A DNA stretch of 64,000 nt from Streptomyces albospinus (lineage in GTDB: Bacteria; Actinomycetota; Actinomycetes; Streptomycetales; Streptomycetaceae): assembly GCF_014648695.1 (NCBI RefSeq), contig NZ_BMRP01000007.1, positions 82,824 to 146,823 on the forward strand. The letters run 5' to 3'. A program made the translations under genes and the position numbers. The notes under the pieces were generated by a model. That model saw nothing but the letters and a program-made list of their open reading frames with translations, had not been told where the DNA came from and searched no databases. Of the stretch, positions 57,529 through 64,000 are shown one piece after another. How positions within the stretch are numbered: position 1 is the stretch's first letter; every line of letters begins with the position of its first letter.

Positions 57529-58228
57529 ACCGCCCCGCCGCCCGCTCCGCCCGCGGGTCCGGGGCGTCCGGGCGGGCCAGCCCGGTCCGGTAGGCGAGGA
57601 CGACGAGCTGAGCCCGGTCGCGGGCGCCGAGCTTGGCCATGGCGCGGTTGACATGGGTCTTGGCGGTGAGCGGCGTGACGCACAGCAGCTCGGCGATCTC
57701 GTCGTTGGACAGCCCGTCGGCGACCAGGGTGACGACCTCGTGCTCCCGCGGCGTGAGGGTGGCGAGTCCGGGCGGTGCGGTACGGCTGCGCGGGGCCGGC
57801 TGGGCGAGGAAGCGGGCGATCAGGGCCTTGGTGGCGTGCGGCGACAGCAGGGCTTCGCCGGCCGCCACGACCCGGATGGCGTCCAGGAGTTCATCGGGGT
57901 TGATGCCCTTGCCGAGGAAGCCGCTCGCGCCGGCGCGGAGCGCCTCGGCGACGTACTCCTCGTTCTCGAAGGTCGTCAGGACGAGGACCTTCACCCCCGC
58001 GAGGTCCTCGTCCGCGGTGATGAGCCCGGTCGCGGTGATCCCGTCGAGGTCGGGCATCCGGATGTCCATCAGCACGAGGTCGGCGCGCCGGCTGCGGGCG
58101 AGTGCGACGGCTTCGCGCCCGGTGGCCGCCTCGGCGACGACTTCCATGTCGGGGGTGGAGTCGATGAGCATCCGGAAGGTGCCGCGCAGCAGCGCCTGGT
58201 CGTCGGCGAGCAGTACGCGGATGGTCAT
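57515..58228 (-). CDS. NarL/FixJ-family response regulator
   Basis: A 237-residue regulator. Receiver: VLLADDQALLRGTFRML, phosphoacceptor Asp in DLVLMDIRMPDLDG, Lys in GFLGKGINPDE. HTH: LTPREHEVVTLVADGLSNDE then LTAKTHVNRAMAKLG. It is directly downstream of its kinase gene, with 2 bp between them. A short Pro/Arg tail ends the protein. Targets unknown. Confidence 0.93.
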   Translation of the reverse strand: MTIRVLLADDQALLRGTFRMLIDSTPDMEVVAEAATGREAVALARSRRADLVLMDIRMPDLDGITATGLITADEDLAGVKVLVLTTFENEEYVAEALRAGASGFLGKGINPDELLDAIRVVAAGEALLSPHATKALIARFLAQPAPRSRTAPPGLATLTPREHEVVTLVADGLSNDEIAELLCVTPLTAKTHVNRAMAKLGARDRAQLVVLAYRTGLARPDAPDPRAERAAGRSSGG

Positions 58229-58230
58229 GG

Positions 58231-59418
58231 TCAGCCCTTTCGGCCGGTGTGCAGCGGCAGTTCGGCGTGGATGCGGAAGCCCCCGGCGGGGTGCGGCCCC
58301 GCGGTGAGGGTGCCGCGCGCGGCCTTGGCGCGCTCGTACATGCCGATCATCCCGTGCCCGGTCCCACTGCCGGGGCCGCCCTGCGTACCGGTGCCGGCAC
58401 GGCCGTCGTCCTCGACGGTGAGGCGCAGGACGTCGGGGCGGTAGTCCAGGTGCACGCGCGCCGGGACGGGGCCGGCGTGCTTGCGGGTGTTGGTGAGCGC
58501 TTCCTGGATGATCCGGTAGGCCGCCAGGTCGGTGATCGACGCCGGCTCGGTGGGGTGGCCGGTGCGCTCCAGGGTGATGTCGAGCCCGCTGTGCCGGAAC
58601 GAGGCCAGCAGCGCGTCGAGGCCGGCGAGGCCGGGGGCGGGCTCGCGGGGCGCGTCCGGGGACTCACCGTGCCGCAGCAGCCCCACGGTGGTGCGCAGTT
58701 CGTCCAGTGCCGCCCGGCTGGTGTCCCGGATGCGTTCCAGCGCCTGGTAGGCGTGGTCGGGGTCGGACCGCATCAGGTGGTGGGCGACGCCCGCCTGGGC
58801 GTTGACCAGGGTGATGTGGTGGGCGACGACGTCGTGCAGCTCCCGGGCGATGCGCAGCCGCTCCTCGGTGACGCGGCGGCGGGCCTCCGCCTCCCGCGTG
58901 TGCTCGGCGCGGTCGGCGCGCTCCACGGCGGCGGCGAGCAGCCGGCGGCTGCTGCGCACCGCGTCGCCACTGGCCACCGCCAGGCCCATGCCGGCGAGTA
59001 CGGCCAGGTACTGCCAGAGGCTGTCCGGGCCCGGCCGCCGGATCACCGATACGGCGAACAGCAGCGCGGCGCTGGCCGCGCCGATGCGCCACGCCGTACG
59101 CCGCTCGGTGCGCACCGCCACCGTGTAGAGCGCGACCCCGGTGGCGGCGGGCGACGGCCCGGGGAAGGAGAGGAGGGCGAGCTGGGCGGCGTTGGCGGCC
59201 AGGGTCGCCGCGACCACCTGGAAGGGCCACCGGCTGCGGACGAGCAGCGGCAGGCAGGCCAGCGCCAGGCCGGCGAAGTACCCGGCGGCCGGCGCCCGGT
59301 GGTAGTACGCGATGATCACCACCACCGGGCTCGACACGGCGAAGCAGAGCCCCGCGCCCGCCAGATCCGCCACCCAGGGCCGGACCGCCGGCCACCCGGT
59401 CCGGTCGCTCAACTGCAC
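58231..59418 (-). CDS. NarL-type sensor histidine kinase
   Basis: A 395-residue HisKA_3 kinase with about five membrane helices (LAGAGLCFAVSSPVVVII, GYFAGLALACLPLLV, ATGVALYTVAVRT). The phospho-His motif is ARELHDVVAHHITLVN, the N-box YRIIQEALTNTRKHAG, and the G-box EDDGRAGTGTQGGPGSGTGH then MIGMYERAKA. The start is uncertain: a 16-bp tandem duplication lies exactly there, and GTG at 59418 is the first plausible codon inside it. It forms an operon with the regulator at 57515. Confidence 0.9.
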   Translation of the reverse strand: MQLSDRTGWPAVRPWVADLAGAGLCFAVSSPVVVIIAYYHRAPAAGYFAGLALACLPLLVRSRWPFQVVAATLAANAAQLALLSFPGPSPAATGVALYTVAVRTERRTAWRIGAASAALLFAVSVIRRPGPDSLWQYLAVLAGMGLAVASGDAVRSSRRLLAAAVERADRAEHTREAEARRRVTEERLRIARELHDVVAHHITLVNAQAGVAHHLMRSDPDHAYQALERIRDTSRAALDELRTTVGLLRHGESPDAPREPAPGLAGLDALLASFRHSGLDITLERTGHPTEPASITDLAAYRIIQEALTNTRKHAGPVPARVHLDYRPDVLRLTVEDDGRAGTGTQGGPGSGTGHGMIGMYERAKAARGTLTAGPHPAGGFRIHAELPLHTGRKG

Positions 59419-59443
59419 TCCCTCACCACTGCACTCCCTCACC
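59412..59443. repeat. 16-bp tandem duplication at a kinase start
   Basis: Two exact adjacent copies of ACTGCACTCCCTCACC. The unit is not a multiple of three, so a change in copy number shifts any upstream in-frame start. The repeat includes the GTG and GAGGG segment of the histidine kinase. Confidence 0.85.
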
Positions 59444-59487
59444 GTACGCACATCGCTGGGGACCTGCGGCGAAGCCGTTGCGGCCGG

Positions 59488-59682
59488 CTACCTCTCCACC
59501 GTGATCGCGAGCGCGGGGCAGCTGGCGGCGGCCTCCTCGACCTCGACCAGCCGCGCGCCGGACGGCGTGGGGTCGAGCAGCACGACGATGCCGTCCTCGT
59601 CGCGCTGGTCGAAGACGTCGCCGGCCGCCAGCACGCACTGCCCGGCACCGACGCACCTGTCCTCATCGATGGTGACCTTCAC
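59488..59682 (-). CDS. Small ferredoxin (3Fe-4S type), P450 partner
   Basis: A 64-residue ferredoxin: VTIDEDRCVGAGQCVLAAGD, then VEVEEAAASCPALAITVER. Three Cys in C-x5-C ... C-P order, with Gly at the second usual position, indicates a 3Fe-4S cluster, as in Streptomyces P450-associated ferredoxins. It starts at GTG 79 bp downstream of the P450 gene and very probably supplies it with electrons. Confidence 0.93.
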   Translation of the reverse strand: MKVTIDEDRCVGAGQCVLAAGDVFDQRDEDGIVVLLDPTPSGARLVEVEEAAASCPALAITVER

Positions 59683-59761
59683 AGGGATCCTCCGTACGCA
59701 AGGGTGTGGTGTTCCACGGTTCGTACCGCGCCGCTTCCGTGCTGCCGCGGTGCGCTCGTGC

Positions 59762-60952
59762 TCACCAGGTCACCGGCAGCTCGTGGACGCCGTAGACGAT
59801 CATGTCGTCGCGCATCGGCACCTCCTCCACCGGCACCGCCAGCCGCAGGTCCGGGAACCGTGCGAACAGGGCGGACAGCGCGGCCTTCATCTCCACCCGC
59901 GCCAGCTGCTGCCCCAGGCACTGGTGGATGCCGTGGCCGAAGGCGAGGTGCGAGCGGCTTGTCCGGCTGACGTCCAACTGCTCGGGGTCGCCCGGGAATT
60001 GGGTGGTGTCGCGATTTCCTGACGGCAGCGCGGCAACCACCAGGCTGCCCGCCGGGATCCGGTGGCCGTCCAGCTCCACATCCTCCCGGGCGGTGCGGCG
60101 CACCCCGTACTGGATGACGCTGAGATAGCGCAGCAGCTCCTCGACGGCGCCGTCCATCAGCGACGGGTCGGCGCGCAGGGCGGCCAGCTGCCCGGGGTTG
60201 CGCAGCAGGCACATGGTGGCCAGGGCGATCATGTTGGCGGTCGTCTCGTGCCCGGCGACCAGCAACAGCACGCCGACACCGGCCAGTTCCTCCTCCGTCA
60301 GCTCGCCCGACTGCACCAGCTCGCTGAGGATGTCGTCACCGGGCTCGGCCCGCTTGTCGGCCGCCAGCCGGCGGAAGTACGCGTTCATCGCCGTCTGGGC
60401 CTCCTGCACCTCCTCCGGGGCCGCGTCGATCCGGAGCAGCGTGGCCGAGTTCCGCTGGAACTCCTCCCGGTCGGCGTACGGCACCCCGAGCAGCTCGCAG
60501 ATCACCAGGGAGGGGATCGGCAGCGCGAAGGCGTGGACGAGGTCGACCGGGCCGCCGGCGGCGGCCATCGCGTCCAGGTGCTCGGCGACGATCCGTTCCA
60601 CGGCGGGCGCCAGCTGCCGCATCCGGCGCACGGTGAACTGCCCGGTGAGCAGCCTGCGGAACCGGGTGTGCTCCGGTGCGTCCATCATGATGAACCACCC
60701 CGTCGGGGGTGGCGGCACCGGCGCGTCCGCCGCGGCGGTCCGCAACGGCCGCCGCCGCGCACTGAACCGCGGGTCGGCGAGCACGGCCCGTACGTCCGCG
60801 TACCGGCTGACCAGCCAGCCGGTCGCGCCGTCGGGCAGGGTCACCTCGGCGATCGGGGCCTCGTCCCGCAACGTGCGGTACTCCGCCGGCGGGTCGAACG
60901 GGCAGGTCCGCGTCACCGGCTGCCTCTCGGTGACGTGTTGCATCTCGCTCAC
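59762..60952 (-). CDS. Cytochrome P450 (CYP105-like)
   Basis: A 396-residue bacterial P450. The I-helix oxygen motif is LLLVAGHETTANMIAL, the K-helix ExxR is in VEELLRYLS, and the haem-binding loop is LAFGHGIHQCLGQQLAR with Cys345 as the thiolate ligand. MDAPEHTRFRRLLTGQFTVRR is typical of class I soluble enzymes such as CYP105. It would hydroxylate a hydrophobic substrate, unknown here. AAAGGACC precedes the GTG. No biosynthetic genes flank it apart from the ferredoxin. Confidence 0.95.
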   Translation of the reverse strand: MSEMQHVTERQPVTRTCPFDPPAEYRTLRDEAPIAEVTLPDGATGWLVSRYADVRAVLADPRFSARRRPLRTAAADAPVPPPPTGWFIMMDAPEHTRFRRLLTGQFTVRRMRQLAPAVERIVAEHLDAMAAAGGPVDLVHAFALPIPSLVICELLGVPYADREEFQRNSATLLRIDAAPEEVQEAQTAMNAYFRRLAADKRAEPGDDILSELVQSGELTEEELAGVGVLLLVAGHETTANMIALATMCLLRNPGQLAALRADPSLMDGAVEELLRYLSVIQYGVRRTAREDVELDGHRIPAGSLVVAALPSGNRDTTQFPGDPEQLDVSRTSRSHLAFGHGIHQCLGQQLARVEMKAALSALFARFPDLRLAVPVEEVPMRDDMIVYGVHELPVTW

Positions 60953-61484
60953 GCAGCGGTCCTTTCACGACGAACGACGGAAGATCTCGGTGCCCGGGGC
61001 CCTCCTGGGCGGACGCTGTCCGCGCCGGCCCCGACCCTGTCCACCGTGCCGCCCCGCCCCGGCCGCTGTCGTCGCCCACCCGCAGACACTTCACCTGCCG
61101 CACACGCGGTACGCGGCCGATGCCCGTACCGCACCCGCAGCACCCCCTGCGGACCGCCGGGCCCCCTCGACGCCCCCTCGGCCGCCGCAGGCGGGCGACC
61201 ACGACGGCGCCGACCGGGACCGCGCCCGGGCCCCACCATCGACCAGAGGATCCGGGTGCACGTCGACGCCGGGATCGACAGCGGCCCCGCCCGGGGCTGC
61301 CAAGTCGCCCCGGACGCACCGGCGTTCACCTGCCGACGGCCCGTCCACGGCGCTGCCCGCCGCGGAGCGAACCGTGCCGCACCACCCGCCCACGCATCGC
61401 TCGCGCGGGGGGCCGGTCCGACCCGGCCGGTCGTCCCGGACCGCCGGCCACTGCCGTTACGGCCTCGCCGTCCTGCCCGCGCCG
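60953..61484. other. Intergenic region, no gene seen
   Basis: About 530 bp of very GC-rich sequence between the P450 start and the methyltransferase stop. Open frames exist in several frames, but none shows a ribosome site or a recognisable protein. The P450 promoter should lie in the left part. Confidence 0.5.
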
Positions 61485-62321
61485 CTACGCCGGACGGCTC
61501 GCCGTGACGACGTAGTAGTCGAGGAGCCGCTGCTCGTAGGCGCGCAGGAAGTTCCGTGGCCAGGTTCCCGGGGCCCACTTCTGGCCGAGCCAGAGGTCCC
61601 AGCCCGGCCAGACGTGCGGCCCGATCGCCTCGACGCGCACGTTCGTGAGTCCGCGCTCCGTGAACGCATCCGTGAGCGCCTTCACCGGCCGGGCGATGTC
61701 CAGGCCGTTCGCGTAGGTGTCCAGGAGCCTTGCGAGCTCCTCCGGTCGGCCGGGCGCGTCGTCCACGGTGAAGAAGCTGGCGACGGCCACCCGGCCGCCC
61801 GGTCGCAGTACCCGCGACGTCTCTGCTGCGAAGGCGCCGAGATCCGGGAAGTGCTGAGCGGCCTCCACGCTGATGACGGCGTCGAATTCGCCGTCTTCCA
61901 CGGGCATGCGCTCCGCCGCGCCCTGGACGAAGCGCAGCCGCTCCGGCTCCGCCCGGAGCAGATCGGCGTGCGCGCCGCGCGCCCTCTGTAGTTGCTCCGG
62001 ATGGATGTCCATGCCGGTGACCGCGGCGGGGCCGTATTCCCGCAGGGCCACCGCACATCCCATGCCGAGCCCGCAGCCCACTTCCAGGACTTTCCGGTCT
62101 TTCCGCAGTCCAGCGACGTCCATGACATGCCGGTAGAGATCCTCCTGGCTGCGGATCCGGTCCGCCTCGCCGAGCGGGCGGTCGAGGTCGATGGCCTGCC
62201 AGTAGCCGAAGTTGATGAACCCCCCGGCGAAAATCGGATCCCTGCTCAGATCAGCCGGACCATACGTCTCCTGCACCACGGGACGCATGGCGGGACAAGC
62301 CCGCTCAGCACCGTTAGCCAC
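61485..62321 (-). CDS. SAM-dependent class I methyltransferase
   Basis: A 278-residue methyltransferase: KVLEVGCGLGMGCAVAL (motif I), VTGMDIHPEQLQRARG (acidic end of beta2), FDAVISVEAAQHFPD (motif II) and RVLRPGGRVAVASF (motif III). The N-terminal FINFGYWQAIDLD and the overall layout resemble small-molecule O/C-methyltransferases of the Methyltransf_11 type. The GTG at 62321 was chosen because GGGAGG lies nine bases upstream; the longer frame has no site. Substrate unknown; the P450 is 0.5 kb away in the same direction. Confidence 0.85.
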   Translation of the reverse strand: MANGAERACPAMRPVVQETYGPADLSRDPIFAGGFINFGYWQAIDLDRPLGEADRIRSQEDLYRHVMDVAGLRKDRKVLEVGCGLGMGCAVALREYGPAAVTGMDIHPEQLQRARGAHADLLRAEPERLRFVQGAAERMPVEDGEFDAVISVEAAQHFPDLGAFAAETSRVLRPGGRVAVASFFTVDDAPGRPEELARLLDTYANGLDIARPVKALTDAFTERGLTNVRVEAIGPHVWPGWDLWLGQKWAPGTWPRNFLRAYEQRLLDYYVVTASRPA

Positions 62322-62809
62322 TGTGCCGTACCTCCCGAAAGAAACCATCACACCGTGCGCGAATCCTCGTGAACTCTCGTGAACCCTCGTGAACCCGTGC
62401 GGTCCGCAAGAGCCGCTCGACCGTGACAACGCCGCGCACGGTGGACGGGTGACGGTCGGGACCGAGGACGCGGTCGCGGGCGGCCCGCGCCACAGCCGAA
62501 CCCTCCGCCGAAAGGTCGAGGACGCCCTCCACTTCACCCGCCCGCCCTCCCCCGTACCGCCCGGCCGACTCGCAGGCGGCAGCCGTGCCTACGAGGGCGT
62601 GCGCCGCCGCCCGACGGTCGGCTCACGCCCTGCGGGTGGGGGCATGTGGACTCACCTTCACCAAGGGCGGTCGGAGGCACAAGGGCGGTCGGCGGGACAA
62701 GGGCGGGTGGCGGCACACGGGACGGCGCTGCTCCGTGACCACTTTCGTAGACCGGGCACGCGACCTTCGGCGGTCGCCGCCCGGCGGGGCCGGTGCCTAT
62801 GGTGCGAGG
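62322..62809. repeat. Intergenic region with two sets of short direct repeats
   Basis: About 490 bp between the methyltransferase and the last kinase gene. CTCGTGAAC occurs three times at roughly 10-bp spacing near 62366-62395. Three 18-bp units beginning CAAGGGCGG start at 62662, 62680 and 62698. No coding sequence is convincing. The repeats may be regulator sites for one of the divergent genes. Confidence 0.55.
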
Positions 62810-64000
62810 GTGAAGAGCGTGGAACGGGCGGGCGCAAGGGCGTGGGCCCGTGCACTGTGGCGGCGCATCGCCGAGCCTGGCCAGTGGTCCCGGCGGCGGG
62901 TGGCCGGGGAATGCGTGCTGGCTGTCGTGCTGGCCCTGCTCGCGGCGGGTACGGAGGCGCTGGGCGGGCCCGGCGGGCTGCGGACACTGCTCGTCGCGGT
63001 GGCCGTCGCGACGGTGTCCCTGCTCCGGCGTGCCCTGCCGGAGGCCATGCTGATCGCCGCGGGTGCCCTGGGCGGGAGCACCGGCGGCGGCGACCTGCTG
63101 CTGATCGTGGTGGCCTGGTCCGCGGGGCGCAGGATCGACGGGGTGCTGCGGGCGACGGTATCCCTCTGCGCGTCCTTCGCCGTCTACGAGGCGTTCGATC
63201 TGTGGCCGTGGCCCGAAGCGGCCCCGGCTCCGGCTGTGTTCACGGCCGTCGGGTTCCTGGTGCTCGCGGTGGTTCCGGGGCTGGCCAGCCGCTACTGGGT
63301 CCAGCGGCGCACCCTGCTGCGGACGCTCCAGGAGCGCAACCTCCAGTTGCTGCGCGAGCGGCAGATGATCGCCGGTCAGGCGCGGATGCGGGAGCGGCAG
63401 CGCATCGCGCAGGACATGCACGACAGCCTCGGGCACCAACTGGCCCTCATCACCGTGCACACCGGCGCCCTTGAGGTGGACCACGAGCTGACCGGGCGGC
63501 AGCGGGAAGCGGTCGCAGTGCTGCGCGAGGCGTCGGTGGCCGCCATGCACGAACTGAGGGCGGTCGTCGGCATCCTCGGCGACGGCACCCCGGGGGAGGC
63601 GAAACCCGCCGCCAAGGGGGTGGCCGGTATCCCGAGCCTCGTCGAGTCGGCGGCAGCCGCCGGTACGCCGGTGCACCTGGCGGAGTCCGGGGAGCCCCGT
63701 CCGCTCGCGCCGACGGCCGACCACGCCGGGTATCGCGTCGCCCAGGAGGGGCTGACCAACGCGTACAAGCACGCACCGGGTGCGCCGATCACCGTCAGCC
63801 TGCGCTACGAGCCGGACTCCCTGGTGGTGGAGGTGGCCAACGGGCCGGTACCGCAGGTCGGCGCCGGGCACCGGGCCGCGGTCAGCGGCGGGCAGGGGCT
63901 GACCGGCCTGTGGGAGCGGGCCCGGCTGGTCGGCGGAATGCTGCACGCCGGCTCGACGGAGGACGGCGGCTTCCGGCTCGCGGGCGTGTTCCCGTACGGA
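62810..64000 (+). CDS. NarL-type sensor histidine kinase (3' end cut by the window)
   Basis: At least 397 codons, still open at the last base. Starting at GTG (VKSVERAGARAWARALWRR), it has four or five membrane helices (GECVLAVVLALLAAGTEALG, LRTLLVAVAVATVSLL, LLLIVVAWSAGRRI, VFTAVGFLVLAVVPGLAS). A coiled segment is followed by the phospho-His motif AQDMHDSLGHQLALIT and the N-box YRVAQEGLTNAYKHAPG. The G-box is GGQGLTGLWERARLVGG. A partner response regulator probably lies just beyond the window. Confidence 0.9.
   Translation, partial: MKSVERAGARAWARALWRRIAEPGQWSRRRVAGECVLAVVLALLAAGTEALGGPGGLRTLLVAVAVATVSLLRRALPEAMLIAAGALGGSTGGGDLLLIVVAWSAGRRIDGVLRATVSLCASFAVYEAFDLWPWPEAAPAPAVFTAVGFLVLAVVPGLASRYWVQRRTLLRTLQERNLQLLRERQMIAGQARMRERQRIAQDMHDSLGHQLALITVHTGALEVDHELTGRQREAVAVLREASVAAMHELRAVVGILGDGTPGEAKPAAKGVAGIPSLVESAAAAGTPVHLAESGEPRPLAPTADHAGYRVAQEGLTNAYKHAPGAPITVSLRYEPDSLVVEVANGPVPQVGAGHRAAVSGGQGLTGLWERARLVGGMLHAGSTEDGGFRLAGVFPYG

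Noticed and set aside
1..64000. CRISPR arrays, tRNA and rRNA genes, intact transposons
   Set aside because: No regularly spaced identical repeats of CRISPR length, no cloverleaf with CCA-proximal TTC motifs and no transposase or integrase was recognised. The 30-bp parS array and the 18-bp repeats are too short or too few for CRISPR.

Overview
This is high-GC actinobacterial DNA, almost certainly from a Streptomyces. The evidence is third-position GC-rich codons, GTG starts, rare TTA codons, several copies of the Streptomyces parS sequence, and typical families (TerD/TerB, LytR-CpsA-Psr, DUF1707, BlaI/M56, NarL two-component pairs, CYP105-like P450 with a small ferredoxin). There are no rRNA or tRNA genes, no CRISPR array and no intact mobile element. 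Everything was read by eye; no database search was run.

Region 1 (1-3.1 kb) holds a secreted protein, a zinc-type CDF exporter and a TsaD-family protein outside its usual neighbourhood. Region 2 (3.2-15.5 kb) is a corrin-ring cluster: cobL-cobM, cbiD, cobK, the overlapping operon cobG-cobH-cobIJ, and cobN behind a cobalamin riboswitch. It combines CobG/CobN of the oxygen-dependent route with CbiD of the oxygen-independent route. Perfect parS sites lie in and around it, and the 3' end of cobG carries four parS-like sites at exact 30-bp spacing.

Region 3 (15.6-25.5 kb) is general accessory content: a broken MFS gene, a DUF4097 lipoprotein, a DUF1876 protein, an LCP enzyme, a BlaI/M56 regulatory pair with two matching operators, TerD, TerB, a desaturase operon and a hypothetical protein.

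Region 4 (25.8-49.3 kb) is the main discovery: a candidate lipidated class III lanthipeptide (lipolanthine-like) cluster. Three nearly identical 28-residue precursors with an S-x-x-S-x-x-C end follow a class III LanKC synthetase and a GNAT acyltransferase. An acyl-chain module surrounds them: AMP-ligase, MaoC-like dehydratase, InhA/FabI-like enoyl reductase, ACP, ketosynthase, an acylating-type ALDH, a TPP enzyme and two unusual PPTase-like proteins. Two XRE-TPR regulators, a NarL-type two-component system, a FAD/NAD(P)-binding protein and an ABC-2 permease complete it. The likely logic is that the discrete enzymes build an acyl chain on the ACP, LanKC makes the ring, and the GNAT joins acyl chain to peptide. 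TGACT/AGTCA-type repeats recur in the promoters and TTA codons mark five genes, suggesting shared XRE control and bldA dependence. A lipolanthine cysteine decarboxylase, a ketoreductase, an obvious leader protease and an ABC ATPase are not in the window.

Region 5 (49.6-64 kb) contains an Rpf-like secreted protein, two small secreted proteins sharing a CINGPV motif, an S33 peptidase, a GlxA/AraC remnant, a CapA-family protein, two overlapping CoA-ester lyases, a GNAT, a second NarL-type two-component system, a ferredoxin-P450 pair, a SAM methyltransferase and a third sensor kinase cut by the window end.
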